Source: Pleionea sp. CnH1-48 (GTDB taxonomy: Bacteria > Pseudomonadota > Gammaproteobacteria > Enterobacterales > Kangiellaceae). Taken from it: a stretch of DNA of 64,000 nt. The stretch spans positions 186,001 through 250,000 of the forward strand of contig NZ_JAMXSB010000007.1 of the NCBI RefSeq assembly GCF_024124665.1, written 5' to 3'. Position numbers and translations under genes: made by a program. Below are positions 1 through 8,500 of this stretch, piece by piece. The notes under the pieces were generated by a model. The model had not been told where the DNA came from, did no database searches, and saw nothing but the letters and a program-made list of their open reading frames with translations. Position 1 is the stretch's first letter. The number at the start of each line of letters is the position of its first letter.

Positions 1-43
1 TAAATAGTCATTCAGCGAAGATTAAGATTATTTAAAAAAAGAA

Positions 44-90
44 TTGACATAATATGTCTCTTCGAGCTACATTATAGACATATTATGTCA
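44..90 (+). promoter_or_regulatory. Promoter with a perfect 15-bp inverted repeat (operator pair)
   Basis: A -35 box TTGACA (44-49) is followed after 18 bases by TACATT (68-73). The arm TGACATAATATGTCT (45-59) overlaps the -35 box and its exact reverse complement lies at 76-90, just after the -10. Each arm is itself a small dyad of the form GACAT-N3-ATGTC. The position around the promoter core suggests a repressor site controlling the coiled-coil gene that follows. A close copy occurs at 57225-57238. The binding protein is unknown. Confidence 0.55.
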
Positions 91-123
91 TTTAGCTCTC
101 AGCGGCTAACAACAGGAGGCAAC

Positions 124-729
124 ATGAGCCAGTCACCAAAAAAAGCACTGACAGGCAGCATAGAGAGGACGCTTCAAAGCGCGCTCTTTTCTCTAGAGCA
201 ACAGCGCTTATGCCATCAAGAGCTCCATGATGCCAAAGAGTACCTGGCCCAGGCAGAAGACGCGCTGATTGAGTTAATCGTACAACAAAAAGATTGCCGT
301 CGACGCAAAGACAAAATTACGGAGTCCATTGCGTTCTACGAAAAAAGCCACGCGCAACTGGAGTCACAGAACCCTAGTCAACTGTTGGCAGACATTGAGC
401 AACAACTTAACCATTTGCGCAATGAGCAACATGACCTAACCACTGAACTAAGGATGTTCTCTCAATATATCAATCAGTTGGAGACTCAAATTAAAGAAAC
501 TATGAGCCTGTTAAAACATAAGGATACGAATCTTTCATTGATGAAAGCGGCTCAAGCTGAGCAAGAAATGCGTGTTATAAGTGGGGAATACGACTTATCG
601 GAAGAAGAGAAGGAACTCGAAAACAAACTGGTTAAGGCAGGGATCAAACGCTCACCTAATGCGCAAAGGGTATTGGAACGCATCAATCGCTCAGCTTCTC
701 CTAGTGAGGAGCCTTTAGCTAAGGAATAG
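124..729 (+). CDS. Predicted coiled-coil protein
   Basis: A 201-residue, charged, mostly helical protein without a signal peptide or membrane segment. Heptad-like Leu/Ile/Glu/Gln patterning runs from about residue 25 to 150, and the C-terminus is a less ordered acidic then basic tail. Start at 124 is chosen because AGGAGG lies 6 bases upstream; an earlier in-frame ATG at 85 falls inside the operator. It is reminiscent in size and composition of PspA/IM30 membrane-stress proteins, but I see no diagnostic motif, so that is only a suggestion. The dyad operator upstream suggests regulated expression. Confidence 0.6.
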   Translation: MSQSPKKALTGSIERTLQSALFSLEQQRLCHQELHDAKEYLAQAEDALIELIVQQKDCRRRKDKITESIAFYEKSHAQLESQNPSQLLADIEQQLNHLRNEQHDLTTELRMFSQYINQLETQIKETMSLLKHKDTNLSLMKAAQAEQEMRVISGEYDLSEEEKELENKLVKAGIKRSPNAQRVLERINRSASPSEEPLAKE

Positions 730-889
730 CCTCTAAAATAAGGCAAGGATGCCAGAAGCACCTCCATCAGCAAACTCTCTGCTATTTACTCCCGAGATTC
801 ATCGATTGTCGAACCTTCCATAAGCCGTTATTATATGCCCCCGTGCTCATGTGGCATGCTTTATCTCATGAATACTCAGGAAGCAATGA

Positions 890-1987
890 ATGAATTGGAT
901 TGTTCAACAACTCGAAATTTCTCATGGTAATCACACCCCACTCCGTTCAATGGAAGGGCTTCGAGGTATCGCTGTTTTTTTAGTATTCATCGTCCACTAC
1001 TGCGCATTGGTTGAACCATATATTCAACTTGAATCCTTTGCGGCAGAATCATTAGAGTGGCTTCACCGCCTGGGCAATACTGGTGTTGATTTATTTTTTG
1101 TCTTGAGTGGATTTCTTATTTATGGCTCTCTGATAAAGCGCCCAACGCAACCACTCCCCTATTTAAAGCGTCGAGTGGTCAGAATTTATCCAACTTTTAT
1201 CGCTGTTTTTCTGATTTATCTGGCTCTCTCCTTTGCGTTACCTGCTCAAAGCAAGATTCCAGCAGAAACCAACGAAGCTATTGTTTTTATTCTGCAAAAC
1301 TTTTTCTTACTACCGGGCATGTTTGATATCACCCCGATAATCACTGTCGCCTGGTCGCTCAGCTACGAATTTTTCTATTATCTATTTATTCCTTTATTGA
1401 TATTTCTCATTCAGCTACGCCGCTGGACAGTCAACAGTCGACTGATATTCTGGATATTGAGCAGCATCATTGGTTTTGCATTATTCGAAATCTATGATGA
1501 CAGCTTGCTACGTTTAATGATGTTTGTCTCTGGTATTATTCTGTATGAGCTTAAGAGCCACTATGCAGTACAACTGCCTCGCTACTCTGGTGTCATAGCA
1601 CTGTTTGCTGGCGTCATCTTATATGCCTACAAGTTTGATTTAGGGTTGAAAGGTATTTACCCTGTTGTTGCGCTCTTCGTACTATTTTTGATTACTTGTC
1701 TGGAGCCATTCTGTCGCCCAGATAAGTCAGGCTCAGCTCGTCTATTTACGCTCGATCCTTTGCGCTGGCTGGGCAATATGAGTTACTCCTACTACCTCAT
1801 TCATGGTCTCGCACTTAAAGCTAGCTTTATGGTCATTAACTATGTCATAGTGCCTCAAAATCAATTCAGCCATTTATTTTGGTGGTTGTGGTTACCTTGT
1901 TTTATTGTGACACTGGTTGTGTCATTCGGTTTGTTTATTATTGTTGAGAAACCATTATCTCTTAACGTCAACCCATCGAAAAAATAA
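890..1987 (+). CDS. Acyltransferase family 3 (OafA/YrhL-like) membrane protein
   Basis: This 365-residue protein has about ten hydrophobic helices and the acyltransferase-3 hallmark near its N-terminus, MEGLRGIAVFLVFIVHY (from residue 21), where Arg and His of the R-x10-H motif are expected to be catalytic. A second family feature, DLFFVLSGFLI, follows near residue 67, and SYYLIHG lies near the C-terminus. Such enzymes transfer acetyl or other acyl groups from the cytoplasm to surface sugars such as O-antigen or peptidoglycan; the substrate here cannot be told. It lacks a C-terminal SGNH domain. It appears to be a single-gene unit. Confidence 0.85.
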   Translation: MNWIVQQLEISHGNHTPLRSMEGLRGIAVFLVFIVHYCALVEPYIQLESFAAESLEWLHRLGNTGVDLFFVLSGFLIYGSLIKRPTQPLPYLKRRVVRIYPTFIAVFLIYLALSFALPAQSKIPAETNEAIVFILQNFFLLPGMFDITPIITVAWSLSYEFFYYLFIPLLIFLIQLRRWTVNSRLIFWILSSIIGFALFEIYDDSLLRLMMFVSGIILYELKSHYAVQLPRYSGVIALFAGVILYAYKFDLGLKGIYPVVALFVLFLITCLEPFCRPDKSGSARLFTLDPLRWLGNMSYSYYLIHGLALKASFMVINYVIVPQNQFSHLFWWLWLPCFIVTLVVSFGLFIIVEKPLSLNVNPSKK

Positions 1988-2125
1988 TGACCAGATATCA
2001 GGCTTGAAATATTTTGTAAGAAAATACTGAGTGCAAAGACTCATTTAAGAGAAGTAAGGCAAACGACAATTTTCACAGTGCTGCTTTTTCGCTTTATAAA
2101 AGGATTATGGAGCTAGCAGCTATAA

Positions 2126-2144
2126 TTGAGGTGCTTGACCTCAA
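2126..2144. promoter_or_regulatory. Dyad operator candidate before the rhomboid gene
   Basis: TTGAGGT (2126-2132) and ACCTCAA (2138-2144) form a perfect 7-bp inverted repeat with a 5-base centre. It begins immediately after a TATAAT hexamer (2121-2126), 48 bases before the rhomboid start. Its shape resembles MerR-family operators, but no matching -35 box with the expected 19-base spacing is evident, and it could equally be an RNA hairpin in the 5' leader. Confidence 0.3.
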
Positions 2145-2191
2145 TCAACAACCTATACTGATTCATACTAACAAATAAAGTTGGTCATAGA

Positions 2192-2752
2192 ATGATTAAA
2201 AATATGAACCATTTCAAATGGTTACTAGGCTTTGTCGCTTTATTGTGGGCTATTGAGATAATCAACCAGGTGACTGGGGGTTCATTAAGAACCTATGGTC
2301 TTATTCCGCGTCATATCGACCGCTTATATGGAATATTTACCGCTCCCATTCTGCATGGTGGGCTTGCCCACTTATTAGGGAATACCATTCCACTATTAGT
2401 ACTTGGTTTTCTCGTTAGTCAAACGCGCTCACTGCTATTTGTCAGTCTTTTTGTCGTTATCGCAGGTGGCCTTATGGTGTGGTTCTTTGGTCGAGCCAAT
2501 ATCCACATAGGCGCTTCTGGTTTGATTATGGGTTACTGGGGCTTTTTATTAAGCTACGGTTGGTTCACCCGATCAATTAGAGGTATTTTAATTAGTATTT
2601 TCACCCTGTTATTTTATGGCGGTTTGATATTTACTTTACTGGACTTCAGAGAACACATCAGTTTCGAAGGACACATTGCAGGTTTTATTAGTGGTGTCTT
2701 ATGCGCTTGGACATTAACTAAGTTTATGAAACAAAAAACGAGCACTTACTGA
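2192..2752 (+). CDS. Rhomboid-family intramembrane serine protease
   Basis: A 186-residue protein with about six transmembrane helices. The rhomboid motifs are visible: HLLGN after the first helix, the catalytic serine in GASGLIMG (about residues 109-116) and the catalytic histidine in GHIAGF (about 157-162). It should cleave membrane-spanning substrates within the bilayer. Start 2192 has a weak ribosome site; ATG at 2204 is an alternative. It is not a clear rhombosortase, although a GlyGly-CTERM-like protein is encoded in this window. It lies 66 bases before the YqiJ-like gene and may be cotranscribed with it. Confidence 0.85.
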   Translation: MIKNMNHFKWLLGFVALLWAIEIINQVTGGSLRTYGLIPRHIDRLYGIFTAPILHGGLAHLLGNTIPLLVLGFLVSQTRSLLFVSLFVVIAGGLMVWFFGRANIHIGASGLIMGYWGFLLSYGWFTRSIRGILISIFTLLFYGGLIFTLLDFREHISFEGHIAGFISGVLCAWTLTKFMKQKTSTY

Positions 2753-2818
2753 CAGCTGAGTGTTCGAATAGATTACATTGAAAAATATAAGAATAAGCAA
2801 AGGTAGAGGATAGATTTA

Positions 2819-3466
2819 ATGGATTCATTTGTGGCAATTATCAGTAGCTTTCCAACAGCTATCTATACGACTATTATGCTCGTATTAGGTGGTTGCTGGT
2901 TACTGGTTGTACTCGGTATGTTCGATATGGACTTTCTCAGTGTAGACATCGATCTCGATGTTGATCTGGATGTTCAGCCTTCAGGGTTTACCGGAGTACT
3001 GTCGACTTTGGGGCTCACTGGCGTTCCCATACTGATCGTTATTACCATACTCTTCTTTTTTGCCTGGGCCTTATCTTATGTCGTAGCCAAATACCTACTC
3101 GTTTGGTTCGGCAGTGGTGTCATTTACACATCACTATCTATTGCCACTTTGGTGGGCAGCTTCTTACTATCTCTTCCCATTACGGCCTGGGCCATCCGCC
3201 CTTTAAGAAAACTATTTAGGAAGCTTTATGGTTCTTCAGGCGATAAAGATCTAATGGGCAAAGAGTGCAAGGTTCGATCTTTAAAAGTAACGCCAACCAG
3301 TGGTGAAGCTGAGTGCCAAACCGAAGGTGCCAGTTTGATTATTAAAGTAAGAGCCGATGATCATATCGAATTAAATAAGGGCGATACGGCGGTAATTATC
3401 GATTACGATGCGAGTAATAACACTTACCAGGTCATCACCCAATCAGAATTCTATTCAAATAATTAA
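2819..3466 (+). CDS. YqiJ-like OB-fold (NfeD-related) inner membrane protein
   Basis: The 215-residue protein has an N-terminal membrane helix (about 12-34), an acidic segment rich in Asp and Val (about 41-56), two to three more helices (about 62-130) and a soluble C-terminal part (about 145-210) with the short beta-strand pattern of NfeD/YqiJ OB folds. In E. coli yqiJ lies directly before the flotillin gene yqiK, as here (30 bases apart). NfeD-type proteins are partners of SPFH proteins in membrane microdomains. A good ribosome site (AGAGGA) precedes the start. Confidence 0.8.
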   Translation: MDSFVAIISSFPTAIYTTIMLVLGGCWLLVVLGMFDMDFLSVDIDLDVDLDVQPSGFTGVLSTLGLTGVPILIVITILFFFAWALSYVVAKYLLVWFGSGVIYTSLSIATLVGSFLLSLPITAWAIRPLRKLFRKLYGSSGDKDLMGKECKVRSLKVTPTSGEAECQTEGASLIIKVRADDHIELNKGDTAVIIDYDASNNTYQVITQSEFYSNN

Positions 3467-3496
3467 TTATTACTATTTAAAAGAGAAGGAAAAACA

Positions 3497-5479
3497 ATGA
3501 GCGATATCTTAATCTGGGCAGGAATAGCAATAGCATTCTTGATTGCATTTCTACTATTCATTACGTCTGTCTACAGAAAAGTCTCACAAGGCTATGCATT
3601 AATTGTCAACAATATATCGAACAAACCCAAAGTAAGCTTTACAGGATCGGTTGTTATTCCGGTTTTCCATAAAGCTGAAATTATGAAGATTTCTTTGATT
3701 ACCTTAGAAATCGACCGTCGTGCTAAAGATGGCTTGATTTGTAAAGACAATCTGCGAGCCGATATTACCGTTGCCTTCTACCTACGTGTAAACGAAACCC
3801 GTGACGACGTACTTAAAGTAGCTAAATCGATTGGTGTTGATCGTGCCTCAGATAAAGACGCCGTTAACGAGTTATTTAATGCCAAGTTTTCAGAAGCTTT
3901 GAAAACTGTTGGTAAACAAATGGACTTTTTAGAACTGTTCGAGAATCGAATTCAGTTTCGAGAGAACATCGTTCAGGTCATTGGTGACGACTTAAATGGT
4001 TATATCCTAGAAGATGTCGCAATTGACTATTTAGAGCAAACGCCTAAAGCGCAACTTGATCCAAACAACATTCTCGATTCGGAAGGTATCCGTAAAATTA
4101 CCGAAATCACAGCCGAACAAAATATCCAGACCAATCGTTTCGAAAAAGACGAAGAACTGGCAATCACCAAAAAGAACGTAGAGACCAAAGAATCTATGTT
4201 AGAACTTCAACGCCAGGAAGCCGATGCAGAAGCACGCCAACAGCGAGAAGTTGCAACTATACAGGCAAGAGAAGAAGCCGAAACATTAAAGATTCAATCG
4301 GAAGAGCGCGAAAAATCAGAAGAAGCGCGTATTTCTGCCGATGAGAAGATCGCTATTCGCGAAGAGAACAAACTGCGTCAGGTTGAAGTTGCCGAGAAAA
4401 ACCGCGAGCGCGCTGTAATCATCGAAGAAGAAAAAGTGATTAAAGCAAAAGAGCTCGAAGCCGTTAACCGTGAACGAGAAGTCGAACTTGAGCGCATCTC
4501 TAAAGAAAAAGCTTTGGAAGAAGAACGCAAACTCATTGCCAATACCATCAGTGAGCGTATCGCGGTAGAGAAGAAAGTTGCCGAAGAAGAAGAACGCATC
4601 AAAGAAGTTAAAGAAATCCAGGAAGCAGAACGTAGTAAGCAGGTAAAAATTCTTGAAGCAGAAGCGAAAGCAAACGAAGAACTTATCTACTCTGTGAAGC
4701 GTGCTGAAGCCGAGGAAGAATCAGCCAAATTCCGCGCCAAAGAAATCAATATGATGGCTCAAGCAGAGCTGGAAGCGGCTGCAAAGCAAGCAGAAGCAGC
4801 TAAAAAGCTGGCAGAAGGTAAACAAGCCGAAATCGCTGCAGACGGGCTAGCAGAAGCAAAAATCATCGAAGCCAAGGCCGATGCGATGGAGAAAGAGGGT
4901 TTAGCAAAAGCTCGTGTTATGGAAGCGGAAGCCGAAGCAAACGAAAAACAAGGGTTTGCCGAAGCTAAAGTTCTAGAAGAAAAACTGCAAGCAGAAGCCA
5001 AAGGTAACGAGCAGATTGGTTTAGCGGAAGCGAAAGCAAATCGAGAAAAAGGAATTGCTGACGCGGCAGTCATCGAGCAAAAAGGTATGGCTGAAGCCAG
5101 TATCATCAAACAAAAAGCCAGCTCAGAAGCTCAGGGTCTGATTGAAAAGTTCGAAGCCATGAACAATATGAGTGTTGAAGCAAGAGAGTTTGAAGAGTTC
5201 AAGATGAACCTGGATGCTCACTTAAAAGAGATTATGGCAAAGATTGATGCAAACAAGTCTGTGGCTAAAGACCAGGCAGAGGTTATCTCTACTGCTCTAG
5301 AAAACTCAAACATCGACATTGTAGGTGGTCAGGGCGACTACTTTGACAAGCTGGCAAAGGGCATGGGTATGGGCAATGCCGTAGATGGATTCCTTGATAA
5401 GAGTCCAGTAGTTCAAGCTATGTTAGAGAAGTTTCTAGGTGGTGCTCCCACTAAAAAAGAAACGGATAACGACGCATAA
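3497..5479 (+). CDS. Flotillin family protein (YqiK-like)
   Basis: A 660-residue flotillin. An N-terminal membrane anchor (about 5-24) is followed by an SPFH/band-7 domain (about 28-200, including the stretch DRRAKDGLICKDN), then a very long helical region (about 205-560) packed with Glu-Ala and Lys-Ala repeats, typical of flotillins, and a hydrophobic C-terminal part for oligomerisation. Flotillins organise membrane microdomains. The ribosome site GAAGGA lies upstream. It forms an operon with the YqiJ-like gene; an intrinsic terminator after it partly separates it from the large ATPase. The repetitive codons produce long antisense open frames that are not genes. Confidence 0.9.
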   Translation: MSDILIWAGIAIAFLIAFLLFITSVYRKVSQGYALIVNNISNKPKVSFTGSVVIPVFHKAEIMKISLITLEIDRRAKDGLICKDNLRADITVAFYLRVNETRDDVLKVAKSIGVDRASDKDAVNELFNAKFSEALKTVGKQMDFLELFENRIQFRENIVQVIGDDLNGYILEDVAIDYLEQTPKAQLDPNNILDSEGIRKITEITAEQNIQTNRFEKDEELAITKKNVETKESMLELQRQEADAEARQQREVATIQAREEAETLKIQSEEREKSEEARISADEKIAIREENKLRQVEVAEKNRERAVIIEEEKVIKAKELEAVNREREVELERISKEKALEEERKLIANTISERIAVEKKVAEEEERIKEVKEIQEAERSKQVKILEAEAKANEELIYSVKRAEAEEESAKFRAKEINMMAQAELEAAAKQAEAAKKLAEGKQAEIAADGLAEAKIIEAKADAMEKEGLAKARVMEAEAEANEKQGFAEAKVLEEKLQAEAKGNEQIGLAEAKANREKGIADAAVIEQKGMAEASIIKQKASSEAQGLIEKFEAMNNMSVEAREFEEFKMNLDAHLKEIMAKIDANKSVAKDQAEVISTALENSNIDIVGGQGDYFDKLAKGMGMGNAVDGFLDKSPVVQAMLEKFLGGAPTKKETDNDA

Positions 5480-5495
5480 CGTCATATAAAAACCT

Positions 5496-5535
5496 GGCAG
5501 CCTTTGCTTTTATTCAAAGGCTGCCTAATTTTTTT
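5496..5535 (+). terminator. Strong intrinsic terminator after the flotillin gene
   Basis: GGCAGCCTTTG (5496-5506) pairs perfectly with CAAAGGCTGCC (5515-5525) and is followed by TAATTTTTTT. It lies between flotillin and the ATPase gene, so the ATPase is either expressed at a lower level by read-through or has its own promoter in 5536-5570. Confidence 0.9.
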
Positions 5536-5581
5536 AGTGTGTGAATACCTACGCCTTATATCTATCTGAAAGGATTAGACA

Positions 5582-8500
5582 GTGACCGATAATACAGATT
5601 CAACGGCAAACTCATCTATTGAAAGCGCAGTCACCGAAGGTGGTGCTTACGAAGTAATACGTAATCGTCTAACAGAGCAAGGCGCTAAGCTTGATGCCGA
5701 AATCAAAGCGCTTAATCATTCTCGAGAAGAGGAATTTGGCAGTACCGACCTGCAAGTTCTCACTCGTCTTAGATTACGAACAGAAAACAATTGCGACGCC
5801 AGAGATCTGGTCTTGGTAGGCGATTACGTATTATTTGGTTATAACGTCTTTTTAGGTTTACGAAAAGAAACCAAGGTTGAAGATGTTTTCTCAGTGTACA
5901 AACTCGAGGCAAACGAAAACGACTTTGACCTTACTCCTGTTCCTATCAGCGAGACTTTTCTTTCAGACCAAAGTTTTGTAGGCGATTTTAGAGAACTTTA
6001 TACTTATTATAAAAATACGTTTCTAACTCAACTGGTTGTCAAAGACAGCAAGCTTCTTGCGTCATTTCAGATTGGTGATCGCTTATCAGATATTCGAGTT
6101 TTTCGATGGGATTTATCAGGTGATGGTAAGCAGGTAACCTACATCGACAATCGTGGAGAAAGAGACATACAGCTTCCCTCGAGCCATGATTTTGAATGGA
6201 CTGAATGCCAGCGGGAAGATGTAGAAGAAGGTCGTCATCCACATATCAACGTACTCGATACACTGTTTGTCGATACATTGCGCAGTGATCTGACAATTAA
6301 AGTCGAAAATAATACCAATGTAGGACAAGGTATCTACTCAGAGCCGGTAGAAGATGGCAACCAATCTCTGGATGATGCTGAATTCTTCTATGCTGAACTA
6401 GGTCAGTTAATTGTCCTGAAGATAAAACCTTATCGAGAAGAAGAATGGCGCTATCTGGTCTTTAACAAGACAACAGAGAAAGTAACCCGTATAGATAAAA
6501 TCGGAGAGTCCTGTGTTCAGTTACCGGAAGATCACGGCTTGATCTTTCCTGATGGTTATTACCTGACAACAGGCGAGTATAAAACCTTTGATCAAGAGTA
6601 TGATAACTTGCTCTTTAAACGCGTCATGCGTTCTCCTAATGGCGAGGATGTCCTGTTTATTTTCTATCAACCTGACACCAATATTGTCGCTCTCTATCCG
6701 TACAACTTAATTAATAAATCTTTGCAAAACCCAATATTTGGACACGGATATGGATTCTATCCTGATGGAAAAATGCTGGTGTTCTTTGCTCAAGAAGAAG
6801 CCACTCGAATTCATCCGATCCAAATTTGGCAAACGCCTTATGTTTCGGACGAGTTTGCCAGCAATCAACCTCAAAGCCAGAACTTCTTTGGAAAGATCGG
6901 CAACGCTGAACTTGTACGAGGCATCTCTGAACTCTTCTCCATTGTTAAGCTTATTAAAAACAAAGATCCATCAGCTAATCACTATCATGATTTAAGCAAG
7001 CGTAGCTCTAAAATATTTGATAACTACCATTGGCTGGTTTCTAGTGAACTGTCTTCAATTGAGAAACTATTAAAAGAAGTGACAGCGACGTCTGAGCTGG
7101 TTATCGATGAATACGAAAAAGTTGAATCTATTCGTAAACAATCTGAACTAGCTCTAAAAGAAGCCAGAAGTTCACAACAAGATATTCTTAGAAACATTAC
7201 TCCTGATAGCTGGCACTCTCCAGAAGACTACGTTAATGCTCTTAATGAGTTAAAGCATCAAAGAGGTCATCTATTAACAATCAGAGAGTATCGTTATATT
7301 GATCTCAGTGTAATAGAGGAGCTAGAGAAAGAAGTTGATGAGTGTGAAGACGATTTAAACCAGAAAACTCTGGAGTTCTTATCTGGAGAGGAAGCTCTTA
7401 AAAATTACTACGTTAAGATTGATGAGTACGTTCAGCAAAGTGAAAAATGCGAAAGTGTTGTAGAGCTTACTCCTATTATCGATGCTATCGGCGAGATGGC
7501 CATGGGGCTGGATCTTTTATCCGAGCTGATGGGTACTTTAAAAGTGCCCGATGCGACCTTGCAAACTCGCATCATTGACTCGATATCAGAAGTTTACTCA
7601 AAGATAAATCAACAGAAAGCCACTCTTGAGCATAAAAAGAAGAGTTTTGGCTCAGAAGAAGCCAAAGCGCAATTTGCTGCACAATTTAAACTGTTAAACC
7701 AGAGTATTCAAAATGCACTGGGCCTTTCATCAACACCAGAAAAATGTGATGAGCAACTATCTCGGCTACTGGTACAGTTAGAGGAACTGGAAGGACAGTT
7801 CAGCGACTTTGATGAGTTTTTAACGGATATTCTTACCAAAAGAGATGAGATCTTTGAATCTTTCGAGTCTCACAAGCAGCAGCTTCTTGAGCAACAACAG
7901 CGCAAGTGTCAATCCGTCTACGATGCAGGAAGCAGGATACTACAAAGTATTCAACGTCGCGCACAAAGGTTCTCTGATCAAGATGATCTCAACTCTTTCT
8001 TTGCATCAGATGGACTGGTTCAGAAAATTAATCAGCTCTCTCAGCAACTAAGCGATTTAGATGATGCAGTAAAGTCCGACGATCTCAATGCAAAGTTAAA
8101 AGCCATTAAAGAACAGGCTATTCGCTCTCTCAGGGATAAGTCAGATATCTACGAAGATGGTGGAAAGGTCATCAAGTTAGGCAACCGGCATAAGTTCAGT
8201 GTTAATACTCAAGAGCTGGACATTACTATCATTCCTCGAGAAGATGATCTCTATATACATCTTACCGGTACTGATTTTTATGAAGCTTTGAATGACTCCG
8301 AGCTTAATTCGCTTCGCCCCTTTTGGAGCATGACGCTTCCTTCAGAAACGAACGAAGTCTATCGAGGCGAATATCTTGCCTTTAGCATTCTGGACTCAGC
8401 GCTTAATAATACCAACGAAATCACATGGCAAGAGCTGTTGCATGCAAGTTCCGACACATCTTTATTATCTGATCTTGTTAAACGCTTTGTCGCTCCACGC

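Noticed and set aside
124-729. PspA (phage shock protein A)
   Set aside because: Length and helical content fit, but no conserved PspA motif is visible, so only a neutral coiled-coil call is made.
2192-2752. Rhombosortase for the GlyGly-CTERM protein
   Set aside because: The HLLGN, GASG and GHIAG motifs fit ordinary rhomboids; the sequence lacks rhombosortase features, and it is not next to the CTERM gene.
4378-5109. Reverse-strand reading frames rich in Ser and Ala
   Set aside because: They are mirror images of the Glu/Ala/Lys repeats of flotillin and lack ribosome sites.
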